Below, in pieces: positions 1 through 12,400 of a DNA stretch of 26,878 nucleotides (the stretch's first letter is position 1; each line of letters begins with the position of its first letter). The DNA is from Paramacrobiotus richtersi (Eukaryota > Tardigrada > Eutardigrada > Parachela > Macrobiotidae): assembly GCA_034698045.1 (NCBI GenBank), contig JAQGAU010000512.1, positions 1 to 26,878 on the forward strand. The letters run 5' to 3'. A program made the position numbers and the translations under genes. The notes below the pieces were generated by a model, which was not told the origin of the DNA, made no database searches, and worked only from the letters and a program-made list of their open reading frames with translations.

Positions 1-461
1 GTGCATGAAATTGCCTACAAAACGAGCCTAAGATCACTCTGGAAATTTGTCTGCGTACACGAGAAATCGCCGTCCAATTGGACCGCCAATTTTTGCGCCG
101 CACCCGGTAGTATGTATCTTGCGATGTATGTTGCGTGTGAGATGTATAATACTGTACAACATACCTTATTACAAAACTTCCAATCTGACCGGTAACTACG
201 TACCGGAACAGGTTGTTGCCTCGCTTAAAGTATGGCACTACGCATAATTGTTGTTGTTAGAATTGTGTTACAATTTATGATACGGACTTCCGAGGTAGAA
301 ACATGGAGGTTTCTGCTTGGTACTGGGCATAGACGGCGCCGCGTTTGCGCAACAACACCTACTCCGCCATCTAGGCACCGGTAAAGACGAATTTCCTAGC
401 CGAAAAGGCTGATGTAAGACTCTAGCCCTCTGATTGTCATTTTAACCACAGGTGGCTGGAC

Positions 462-498
462 TCTCGTTACATAACGGAAATCTCGTTACATAACGGAA
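462..498. repeat. Tandem pair of an 18-bp direct repeat
   Basis: The 18-mer starting TCTCGTTACATAACGG at 462-479 is repeated exactly at 481-498, one base apart (period 19). No gene overlaps it. It may be a relic of slippage or a paired protein-binding site; nothing else in the sequence decides between these. Confidence 0.8.
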
Positions 499-578
499 GT
501 CTTTCCTACTTGAAATGGCTATAAACGTCACGGTCAGTGACGGCCTTAAACGGCTTGGTCAACTTTGGCGCGAAGATA

Positions 579-606
579 TTGCACGTTGAGGATTTTGCAC
601 GTTGAG
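579..606. repeat. Tandem pair of a 12-bp direct repeat
   Basis: TTGCACGTTGAG at 579-590 recurs exactly at 595-606 (period 16). It lies about 80 bp after the 18-bp repeat pair, so two different short direct repeats cluster in 150 bp. Confidence 0.75.
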
Positions 607-871
607 CAATAATATCTGAGTGACGCTGATATTTTGCTTTCGCAGGCGAAAGAAATTTTTATTCCGTGAGTGTTGTTCTGTAAGGAAATTGTCGTTTGCA
701 TTTGATGTTAGTCTGGTACCACGTGCAGGGACGTTCCGTAATTGTATGCAGACGTTAAGCGCATTAAGACAAACAAACAAACAAATAGTGTACAGACGGA
801 GTATAATTCGACAGTTATGCACAGTTTTGATTCTAGTAGTTTATCGGAATAACTAGGATTACGCGTTAAAA

Positions 872-903
872 TGGCAATGCCTTGTTTTGTTGTGGCATTG
901 CCA
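872..903. repeat. Perfect 10-bp inverted repeat (hairpin) in a GCAATG/CATTGCC cluster
   Basis: TGGCAATGCC (872-881) and GGCATTGCCA (894-903) are perfect reverse complements separated by 12 nt. Two more CATTGCC words follow within 75 bp (near 930 and 961). The cluster could fold or bind a factor several times. No gene context. Confidence 0.7.
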
Positions 904-3260
904 GGTCTTACCGCAGTTGCAGCAATGCTTTGCCATTGCCAGTTGGTGTTGCCGGAGGCAACTGCCATTGCCATGTTTTATACCCTGCCCGATTTTGGTG
1001 CCTAGCCGATTCATTGCCAGAGTGTGTCAATCGATACCTTGCGTGTATAATAAATTCCACGGGGTACTGGTTGTTCGTGAGAGGCTGCAGCCATAATGCA
1101 GCAACAATAACGTGTCCACATAGAAATTTGCAACTTGCTGTGTGGATATGTTGGTCACGTATGGGCGCTATGGCGAATGCCTGGATGAATTTGAGTGCCG
1201 TATATAACCGGTTGATAGTGTGCTCGCAGGCGTCGCACGCTTTCGACGAGATCACGACTGAGCAGAGTTGCGGACTGGTATCGAACCAGGCTAACAGCAA
1301 GTTCGAGCATGTGGTACTGGGAGTAGCATTCTCATAGATTCGCTATGGTCCAGTGCTAATGCTGGCCGATTTGCAGCTTATGGTCCGACCCGCACGCTTG
1401 GGGCCCGAGCATGTAGCACTCGGTTGCCGAGTTTATCATGTACCCGAATAAGAGACCGAGGTTTCGACCTGCCCACATAGTCAGTTCAGGCAGCCTCACC
1501 ACCTGACAGGCCGCCGTGCGAGTCATGCGGTACGGGTCATCCACAAGTAGGATTTGCATTCGGATCGTATTCAATGTGGCTAGGAAGGAAACTTAGAGCA
1601 GTGGTGACCACCAGGTTCTCTGGTAATAATGCGCACCAGCGAGATGCGGGTGTTGTTGCCAGTCATGTCCTGAAATGTTACAATCTCCTGGATGCTTTGA
1701 AATATGTCGGTGGAACAGATGAAACGGGTGTAAAGGAACAGACGGATTCTCTGCTGTAGAATGAGACCGAGACTGTCGCGAAACGCTGGCCGATTAACAG
1801 TACCTCGTACTGTGCAATTCAAGCTGATCGCTGCGACAACATTGATACTAATCTGATAACCGCGGCACTGGCACGGCTTCAGAATCAATTACGGAACCGC
1901 TAAACCAAATGAAAATTAGACCAACCCATCGCTGATACGGGTGAATATAGTACTGTGAGATAAGGATGAGATATGCATTTATAGTGTCCACTTATCCTGC
2001 TTTTTATGTAACAATATTCTCACGTGGAATTGGTACGTACCAAAATCTATTAGCAAAACGCAAAACCGAATGGAACATACGAACCCACCGCCGATGTGGA
2101 GCAAACAATGGAAATAAAAGAGAAATTAAATAACAAGGGAATAGCTCAAAAGGTCCACTAGCTATGCTAGCGAAAAGGATAAAGTGAAGAATGGGAACAC
2201 AGGAACCAATGGAGTAGCCGACAGGGTTGGGCCCGATAACCAACCACAGAGACGGAAAGACTGGTGACGAAGCAGAGAATATTTGTGTTTGACGATGAGC
2301 TGGGCGGAGAAGACACCACTGAACAAGCTAGTATAAAGCTAAGAAAGTACGACGAGCAGCTCTAAGGATTGAACACTCAACGTTGACCTTGATAAGAACC
2401 GAAGACGAAGCGAGAAGCACAGCGACCAGTCCGATCAAAAAGAATACTTTGCGAACCGGACGCTTAACTGGAAGTGTTTGAAACATCACCGTTAATCACT
2501 CTACAGCACGCGATTTCTTGTTTACCAACACGAAGCATCAACTAGATTTCCAGCACATTGCAAAGCCCGTTCCGTCAGACTAACTGCGCACTAAGCCAGG
2601 ATCGATGTTGCCGATATTTTGTGTTGGCAAAGTGTCTAAGCGGTGCGCAGTGCTGTTAGCCTGTTGGTACTGATTGTTCAAGTTGGACATAACGAGTAGG
2701 CCTCAAATACAGCAGACCAGTTTTAACCAAAGATGATGATACAAGAGTCGGTTGAATTACGAATAAAGTTATCAGTATCTTGATGTTTTAGTGCTATGTA
2801 ATGAACAGCGTAAGAGTACAGTAAACAAACCATTAAAAACTACAAAATCGGACAGCTCGAGTCGTCACAACAATTATTCATTAAACATCAGCTTGAAATG
2901 CATCCGAAAATTCCAAAAACAGCGAACAACAGGAAAAAACTGGATGAGATGATATAAAAAACTAAACAATGCAAACCAACTGCGGAAGAACCTCAACTGC
3001 ATCTTAAAGCAAAACATGACTGCATAAAGAAACGGAATACTAGGTTGACGGGAATTCTTTGAAGTTGTCCATAAACGCTGCCGCCTGCAAAATAAAAATT
3101 CAGGTACTGACTCTTTGTGCGTAGTGTTTGCAACGAAGTACGGAATAATATGCCATAATATAAGTACAGTCTTGTTTTGATTGAACTTTTATGCTAGGTA
3201 AAACGTGCTCACAATTAGAACGGAACAAAATGTATTACGGCAAGAACCGCTAGCTCACCG

Positions 3261-3483
3261 TTATTGCTGCACAGGAGGATGATTGTGGATCCTGTTGTTG
3301 TGGATGGCCACCACCCCATCGACGTACTGCACCACTGTCTTGCAAGTCTTATACTTGCGGCAGCGCCAAATCGCACCCATTCCAGGCTCGTGGCCGGGCC
3401 GAATATACTCGTAACCCTTCTCGTGCATGACAATGCCGCCCATCTGGCTTCTGGAAAAGCGTGCAGTGTGTGCGGGGCCAAGT
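3261..3483 (-). CDS. Exon 14: FLYWCH zinc finger and stop codon
   Basis: Acceptor gtttgttccag; the open frame runs to TAA at 3261-3263. Residues about 886-945 give the FLYWCH pattern: the Y896/Y898 aromatic pair, W911-x-C913, C919, H938-x-H940, followed by PP near the C-terminus. The C-x5-C spacing is shorter than in many FLYWCH fingers, but the Trp, both Cys and the H-x-H are in place. FLYWCH fingers bind DNA and are common in ecdysozoan regulators and in Mutator-like transposase relatives. The finger occupies the last 60 residues of the protein. Confidence 0.82.
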
Positions 3484-6400
3484 CTGGAACAAACAAACAA
3501 AATGAAACGAAAGTTAACGCAACAAATGGTCACCTAGTACAAAAACCCCATGTCTTCTTTATAATTCTTGCTGAGTGATTTTTCTTCAATTAAAACCGAC
3601 AGAAAGCAAATAACTAAGATAACTCTGCAACTGATTAGCGTGAGGTTACGACAAAAACACTTGCCAGCTCACTGCCATGGCTTACAGCGATGCTGGTGTT
3701 GACATTGACAGATATGCACCGCCGAAGATAAGAAACGCCGCAGGCCAGATAGGTAGTTGCTAGTTGTACTACATTTTACTGTCAGAGCTATGCAGTATTG
3801 GAATTTCACTCACACACCACGTACCGAGCACGGGGAGCCGGAATAACTTCGAAGACGAGAGTCTTCGGTTGTCCTTTTTTCGTGACACCTTTTCGAGGGA
3901 CGCGGGGAACTGGCTCCACTGAACGATGTGTTGCTGCACGCTTGGGCTTCTTCGCATCCACGGTGCTTCTAAATTAAAAATGCAGTATGTGAAACACCAT
4001 CGGTAGCTGTTAAAGAATGCAAAATAAAAACTTACCGTGTTGAGCGAGTCGGTCGGGCCACTTTCCCCACCGATCGAACCTGTGGATTAGGGACGCGTGC
4101 CTGCGGCTGTTTCCGCGGCGGAGCAGTCTGTTTCGGTCCACGTGGGATCGGCATTGGCGATCCACGCTGCGCAGTCCGCTTACGTTTCCCGCTACCGGCG
4201 CCGGCCCTACAGCAGTAACAACAAGAGAAACAGTTGTGATACCGTCATCGCGAGTGTCTTATGAAGCTTACCGTGATGGGCGTGCAGTACCAGTTGCTTC
4301 CTCCTCAGGCTGATCCTGCGCAACCATCGCTCGACTACGGGTGTTCGCTGCCGGTCCAGACACGGGTCCGGCCTGCTGGTGGCCGTGAGTGCCAAAGTGT
4401 CGAGTGGCTGGCCGATCGCGGAGGTTGGTCAGAGGAACGGTCGGGCGATTATGCCGACGCAACGGTCCCAACCCAGCGGATGAGGTCACCTGGGGTCCAT
4501 TACGTCCATCAACGCGTGGCGCAGCAACTCCCGGGATCCGTCTGACACGAGGAATAGGCACGATTTCTGGTTCGGGATCTTCCTCGACAATGGCGTTGGC
4601 AGGATGCAACGGTCCTGCGGCCAAGGGCGCGGGTTGTGGCTGGGGAGGTGCAGCGCCCGCCGCAGGCGCTCCTCCAGGCAGAGCATTCTGCAAAGCAAAC
4701 TGCTGTACTACAAAACCAAACGTCCTAGGGTTTCCTGTGGCATCCCGGTGGTTTATAAATACCAAACAAACACCAAAGTAATGCAGATTTCTTTACGAAC
4801 TGCAGTCGACTAAGTATAATCTGGATGATGTCACCATACATACCGGAACGACAGCGGCACCGTTGACAGTTTCTACGAAAGTCTTCCATTTCCGCATGGT
4901 TGCAGTATCGGATCCTAAAAAAACAAGCAATAATGATAGAATCTGATACTCTGTGAACTGCTTGTGTACAGATTGACTCACTTGTCATCATGACATCCAA
5001 AAAGGACCCTCTGGCGACCCGATCAGGTGATAGTCGTCGTATAATGTCCCCAAATTGCATCATAACGCCTCCTTCCTCCGCCAGCGCCTCCATCAGCCGC
5101 TGCCGCAAACGGCAGTCCATAAATAACTGAAAATAAAGGTGAATTACGTAAAAAGTCGTCTAGCAGGTAAAAGGCTCGCAAGCGTATCAAACAAAAGCCG
5201 CATGAAAGTAGGAGGTGCTTCAAGCAGTTAAATATTAGGATGATTGCGGGTACTCTTCCTACTGGTAGTATTGCTAGTTCAACAAACCTGATATAACAGC
5301 GGATGATTGTTCTGGACACTGGGCACAAGATTAGGCTTGTCAAATCCCTTCGGCTCGTAATCAAGAATCTCCATGATTAACTTCTTGCCCTCCGTCAACA
5401 GGTCTGGGTGCACTGGATACTGGAACAGACGCTCCATCACGCTCACTACGATCCCGCTCTTCGCGATTGCTCCATTCATCGCCCGTACTCCAAAGGACAC
5501 CGACAGAGCTACCAGCCTGACCACGGCCACACGGCGGAGGACTTGTTCTGGCGATCCTACATCTTGATCGGTCAACCAGCCATTCAGCGCAGGCCAGCGG
5601 TCCTCCAGCACTCGGCGGTAAAACTTGACCTTGGTGTGGGTAATCTCGTCCTGTAGTTCGCCGAACCAGTTACGCTGGTCCGCATTTCCAACGAACCTGC
5701 AACACAGTACACATTAAACGCGGTACTATAGACACTTAGACATATTCTTAGATGACTCATTCTTACTTAATAACAGCAGGATCAAAGGAAGCCGTCAGAA
5801 CATCAGTACAGGCCACGACGGAATTGATGTTGGCGTTTAACATCAGGGTATCCACCACCGTCTGAATGAACAACTCCCTGCAAAGGAAACCCATATCTTG
5901 TTGCACGAGAACGGCAATGCATGTACACGGTGGCCAACACGTACCCGTCAGCGGTGGTCAGCAGTGCGTTGGCGTGCAGGCGGGCGGACATCCCAAACGG
6001 TCTGGCGTAGTCGCGACTGAGTCGGCACAGTTGGCGCTGGCGGCCGGATGCGACGATGGTGTTTATCAGAACAGCGGCGTTTGGACTTCGCTCCCTGTCA
6101 GCCAAGGCGTGCAGGAGCCGTCGTCTCATCATGCCCCGATATTCAAGAAACTAAAACACAAGTGTTTCAGTATGCAGTGAGCTGAGTCATGACACTATCT
6201 ACAGTACAAGCGACCGGAAGTAACGGTTATCGTAACATTTACAAACATATCGTCCCTTACCTGGGGGAAGTGATCCTTCTCGCCGTGCTTAATGAGTGTC
6301 TTGAACAAGTTCAAGATACAATCCAGATGAAGTCGCGGCAGTGTCGCGTCCAGAAAGCGTTCGCCCAGCGACTGAATGGTTCCGCATACCTGGAAACAAC

Positions 6401-9400
6401 GTACAACGGTTAAATGATACTGAAAATTGTCCAGCTCGTTTCATTTACAACATACCTTCTCCGGCGCCATCAGTATCAGCTGCTTCAGTGGCCGTACGAC
6501 GATGGACAGCGATTCCCGGTCGTGCTCGGTCATGAGATACTGCAACAGTCGCCGATCCACATCAGCGCTGATCAGGCGGTCCCGGGCTTTCGGCTCCTGT
6601 TGGTCGATCAGTTCGCACAAGAGTTCGTCAGCAAGGGTGGCATTTCTGCAAAGAAACGACCAGTTGTTATGTCACTCGGTTCGTGTGGTTTCAATGCGAG
6701 TATCAACCATCATCATGCAGCCAAGTACGTACACGATGACAATATATCACACCAATCGAAACATTAACCAAAGGGATCAAGGTCACTCGTAACTACTGCA
6801 TTGTCGACAGGGATAATCAGAATTAATGGCATGTAAATGGTCATTTAATTTCAAGGCAGTGATATTTCCAGTTCTATGACATTTATTGCAGCCCTGTTTA
6901 ATGTTTATCGCCATAAACCAATTATATATTAATTCTCAGTTAATAACATACAGATATCAGCTGCAGTTTGCGAACAAAGAAATCAACCCGCAAAGAGGAC
7001 GACATTCGTGAGATGAGTGATGATACTTATAGGCAGAATTAAACGGAACAAAACTGTGTGACTGTATATCAGTAATCTGAACTGGGAACTGCTAGCAACC
7101 GAAGACTTTTCGCAGAGAATCCACCGCTCCTCGACAAAAACACTGCTCATGTTAAGCTTCTTGCAGTAGGTTCGCTGGCGTTTCTGTACTCAAAATGTTC
7201 AGCAAATAAATGACAAATTTCTCCGCAACAGTCCAGTGTTAGAGGGAAGATTACAATTACACTTTCAAAGAAAATAAAACTATTTAATAAAAGAATAAAA
7301 CTCTTTGTTAAATTAACCATTAAATAAAATTAAAATTAAATTAACTGTGCTGCTACGTAAATTAGGCTGAAAGTAATTATTACTAATTAAACCTATCAGC
7401 CGGAAATCTACAGCACCGCGCTTGCACATTACGTTAAACCGTACTCAAGCAGCGATAAAACCGTCTTTTCTACGCTGCGGTAAACCAAAGCAGTTAGCAA
7501 TTCAAAACGGTTGCGGCACTTCGCAAACTCAATCTACAATACCGTTGACCACAATTCGAACTCGTGCGCATCCGTTCGAAAAGTCTATTCATCAGTGGAA
7601 ATTCTCGAATTTTGTGCTTAATCACTCTCATAATAGCGGCGATAAAAAAGGCCAGATTTGTTTAAGTTAAAACATGCAGACAAGTGTGCTATTTTTCTTT
7701 TCGAATTAAGTAATTATTGGTTTAGTGATTTCCGCAGTTAGTCGGCGATTTATTAAACTACATACGAACTGATACAACAAAGCAATTCACACATCGTTTT
7801 CCTATTAATTTACTAACTGCTGTTAATTATCGTTATAAATAATGAATTAATGTGATATTGGCTGTTGTGAATCATCCAAATATTACGCAAATGACCGCAC
7901 TTTGTACAGCTGCCAGCTGGATTAAGCCGAACCGTGAAATTACCCGCGTTATCACGTGCAGCAACAAAAGCATGACATGCCGGCAGCGGTAGTACACGCG
8001 GAGAATCGTCACGCTCCGACCGTGTTCTTCGCAAACAAATACGTCAGTATCTCGGGTAAGTATAACCGTATAGTTTCGTTTACTTTACTGATTGATTCAT
8101 GAGTTCACTTTTTTATTGGATTTTCTCCGTACATTGTTCGACAAGGTCGCGATAAGTCCAATACATATATATTGAAAAAACTGGTTATTAATAATGTTAT
8201 AATAAGATTACTATCGTGGTAAAAAGTTGAATTATTTCTTTGACTAGCTTCTGGCCAAATCTGCAGTTGTTGATGTTCATTCAGTTACTGTAATGCCGCT
8301 AGACCGTACTCGTATGACGAAAATGCAGCTTGTTCGACACGTGAAACATTCCTTAAATCTACAATAATCAAAAGCTAGCGACTGCTGTTATTTTCTTTCA
8401 GATTACCAGGAAAATAATCTGCATTAAGCTCATATAAATTCTCCACATTCTCGTTCAGTAAATGTCGAAAGTGCGAACGTTTTTTGCAAGGTATGGTAAA
8501 TCGCACACACGGCTTGGTTATTTTGCATGATTAAAACAAAATAAAAAGGAAAATATTAAGAAAATGCTCAATTTTTCTGAAATTATGCACAACATTTGTT
8601 TGTGATCTTGTCACAGCTGTTTTCCACGCGAAGCAAATTAGACATGGAAACGTTGCTCAGATAACGAGTTTATTCGACTTTGCAGCACGACACGCAAGAC
8701 AGGAAGAGTACAAAGTACGTACATTCACACAAACATTCAACACATGAGTCACACCAATACAGCACAGAAACACGATAGTCAGAAAGTAGCTCAAAAGAGC
8801 GACGCCAACACAACACACGTGTACGGAAACAGCAAACGTCATGTCACAACACAAACATTCCGAAAAAGCACAAAACACACAAACAGTACACAATCTTTGC
8901 GCATTAAAACCTTAATTATTTACTTTTCCATCTAAGTAGCAGCTTTCCAGTGTGCCATCGCACGAAACGCTGTCGTTATACGCTTACTTCTTTATCGTCC
9001 TTTTGCAATTATCGTTTCCCACTGGTTCCTTGAGCAGCGTGTCCACAAGGTCCCGCAAGATACTAACGCGCGATAGACTGAAAAACAAAAGGCGTTTCTG
9101 CAAGCACGAATTGTCAGAAAAGTTCCATAATTAACTACTCAAGATAATTTAGTAATAATAATATTTTAATAAAATGATTTGAATATTTAAAGAAATTAAT
9201 TTATTAATAATGATAAATAATAATAATAATTTAATGAAAATTAATAATCTAAAAAATTAGACAATAATTGCTTAAACCCGTCTTCTGTATATAAATATGT
9301 AAGGAATATGAAAACTTATAAAAACTGCAATTTTACGCGTAATTTAATAATTTAATTTATTTCTTCAATAATTTAATAATAATATTTCAATAAAATTATT

Positions 9401-12400
9401 TAAATATTTCAAGAAAATAGTCCAATAATTATAATTAGCAATAATCAGGAAACTAATTTAATAAAAATAATAATCTAAAAAACTATACAATAATTGCTTA
9501 AACCCGTCTTCGGTGTAGAAATAAGTAAAGAATATGAAAGCTTATAAAAACTACAATTTAATGGATTTCAATGAAAATAATCCACGACATGCATGTCAAG
9601 CAATTATTAATTTCTATTCTGGTTCAAACAGGACACGATAATCTGTTGTATTCGATGTGAAATTCGTAATACAAAAAATACTGCTGTTTTGTTTAGTTTC
9701 CTTTGAATTTACTGTTCCAGGTACAGTATCTTGGGCCGATTGACCATTTGAATTTCAAGGTCATGATCATATTAAAATTAGGGTTAACTACTCGCTCCGC
9801 TCTCATAATCCACTTACGCTTTGATGACTTGCGGGTTTCTTCCTTTCGTCAAGACCAAGAGATCGTCCTCTGCCAGCAACTCTTCCAGTGTCACATCCTG
9901 TAAAAACCAGAATTACATATAGACGTCAGCTGGATGTTTTATTTCGAGCGTATTTCATTGAAAAATTTCTCTGACACTTTGGACGCCACGCGGCAATGGT
10001 GTGAATAATCTCCGAAGTAGACTACGCTAATACCACAACTGGATTAAATCTTATTGATTCTATCCACTTCTGCCGAAGCAGTCTTATCACGGAGATTTTC
10101 TACGTATTGTTCTAAGTATTAAAAAATTATTAATTACAAGCAATCATTTTATGGAAAACAATGATGCACGTCGTTGTAAAATGGTTACCGATGCACACAG
10201 CTGCCTTGATTTTACTGTACTAATATTTACAACAATTGGTAAGTTTCCCATAAATCCAATGAATTCAATGATTCTTTGTTAATTACGTATGCTGCGAGCA
10301 GTCTGGCACACTTTCGCACGGATTCGATCATTATTATACTCTTTACACGAAAAACACCGCGACTTTCACAGGCTTTACAAGACAGTACTATGCAGCTCCC
10401 GCTGCATATTAGCGTCAGTAATATTTTTTTGGTCCAAATTTGGTATCATTCGACTCAGCTCGTCGAGTTCTATCGAATGGTGCAACATTTGGTCTTATTA
10501 CTATCTTTACCCCACCCCCCCTTCTTCGGCTTAAATATTACTGACTTAACAAACGGATAGATGCTCTACACGAAATTTAGCGGAAATAGATTCCTTGTAC
10601 AGTATGCTCAGATGAGCTGTCATTAAGTCCTTATCTTCACGGTTCATAGTCCTGCATATGTAATTGGTCCGTGTCCATGAGATTTCAACAAGTTCTATGC
10701 AATTTACACTTCCGCCAAACAGTTTCGTTATCAGTGCATTAAGCATTTTTACATCAAGTTTACAAAAAACTTTAGCTATCGAATACCTGGACTGTCAACA
10801 AGCACTGCAATACGTACGCTAACCGCTAGATGTAAAACTTCCTGGGCATACCAAAACCGCTGTTCAATGCGAAAGAAACACTGAATGAAGAGCGAGCATA
10901 CTGCGTTATAGAAAGGTCACACTGTTCCGTTTTACGCTGCTCGCCATGCACGACGTGCCGGTGTTGCCACTGATCAACAATACACTAGAAAAACTGTTCC
11001 GTGAAACGAAACAACAACGGACAATTAAAGGTCACGCCTCACAACCAGGATAATAAGCTTCGCAAAATGCATTATGGCGAAAGCAGGCTTCAAACGGCAT
11101 ATTCGTTACGCTAGTTAACCAGAGGATTTCCAGCAAAAACTACAGTTCGTTTTTTTTCCAGAGTTGTCAGATTCTTTAATTAATGGACTGCACGGCCATG
11201 ACAGTGGGAATTCGCCGATTATGACCGTTTCCAAAAAAATTCTTGCAAACGAAACCGGAAATGTTACGTCGCGCAAGAGCGTTAACGACGGTGTGATCCA
11301 CTACCGCATTTTCGACAAATATCATTCAAATCAATGGCATTTAATGCTAATTTACTTTAGAATTCGGAAGTTTTTATAAACATTAATCGATTTTTTAATT
11401 CAATTATTTTAATGACAAATGAATGTTTTATTCTGTTTAATGTTCACTACCATACATTAATTCTATAGTAATTATTTGTTATTAACATATCCACTGCAGT
11501 TTACGGACGAATACTAGAGATGGACCGGCAAAGAAGACAACAATTCTGGGATAATAACGGATATCGTCTTCCCGACTCTTCCGGTCACGGTGTACGAGCC
11601 TACGAGGCCGAGATCTGCGCGTGCGTGCAGGACAAAGCCAACACGGATACCAACTTGCACATGTTCCGCTTCCACCAGTAATCTGGTCTGCGCCGCTTCA
11701 TTGAGCTCCTGGCCTGCTCAAGAAACTGCACGAGAAGCACTTCCAAGTGACCACGGCGCCCGGGACGAGCGTAGCGGGCGTGGCCAAAGTCAAAAACATG
11801 ACTGAGCTTCCGGTACGTTTCTCGTACGCAATTAGACACTTGTACGAAGATTAACTGAACTTAGATAGAACAAAGAAATCAAATTCACTTTTAGTTCAGT
11901 TATCATAATCTGGAAGCTACGGCTTGATACACAACCGGAAAGTCGGAAACACGTCTACTTGGCGAAGAAACAGCCGTGGCTAACGTAACCCTTCAGAACA
12001 ATGATCACCTGTTCCTTGCTGCCAGCTAACTAATTCGTTATTCGACTGCCTGAACCTCGCATGGAGAGAATTATACGGATTTCGAACAATTATTTACATT
12101 AGTTTGTAATTTCTTAAGAATAACTCGATTAACCCAAGATAACTGAACGTCAAAAAAAACTGCTAACAACACTGACAAAACGAAGAACCTACGCTTACCT
12201 TCGGGTCCACCTGCCGGAAGATGCCGGCCACCGTCTGGGAGGAACTCCCCGCTTGATGTACAACAGGTCCTGGCAGCGGCGCAGGCAGTGGTGGCATTGG
12301 GTCTGGAGCCACGGAATCCGCACGGACGGCGGGACCATTCAGCGGTGCCGGTGCCGGTGGCGGGGGCGCACCAGTCGCCGGGGCGGCAAGGGGCGCTGCT

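Larger units (their letters stand above)
1..3260. other. Intergenic region, no supported gene
   Basis: I see no reading frame here with recognisable domain content or a convincing chain of splice sites. The longest open frame (882-1337, plus) is Cys-rich but lies over the GCAATG/CATTGCC hairpin region and looks accidental. 1-560 contains short direct repeats (separate entries). About 1350-1900 is more GC-rich than its surroundings, with open frames on both strands but no family resemblance. About 1900-3200 is AT-rich with frequent stops in all frames. The 3' end of the minus-strand gene at 3261 faces this region, so its 3' UTR must lie at roughly 3100-3260. A CATAAA-like hexamer near 3187-3193 (minus) is the only poly(A)-signal candidate, and it is weak. 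Confidence 0.5.

Noticed and set aside
1277-1287. Minus-strand GGTTCGATACC, a match to a Pol III B box
   Set aside because: No A box at the right distance and no tRNA-like cloverleaf around it; probably chance.
882-1337. 151-codon Cys-rich plus-strand frame
   Set aside because: Overlaps a hairpin cluster, shows no domain and has an equally long open frame antisense to it (908-1300).
1400-1475. Possible plus-strand tRNA-like segment with TAGC...GGTTGCCGAG and GGTTTCGACC
   Set aside because: Acceptor and anticodon stems do not pair sensibly.
1356-1574. Minus-strand frame with an ILLVDDP segment resembling a response-regulator start
   Set aside because: The rest of the frame lacks receiver-domain features; the match is too short.
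4261-4781. Plus-strand frames of 94 and 130 codons
   Set aside because: Antisense shadows of GC-rich exon 11; the minus frame is phase-linked to its neighbours.
8657-8893. Minus-strand Cys/Val-rich frame
   Set aside because: Arises from an ACACAAAC-rich low-complexity stretch and lies in intron 3.
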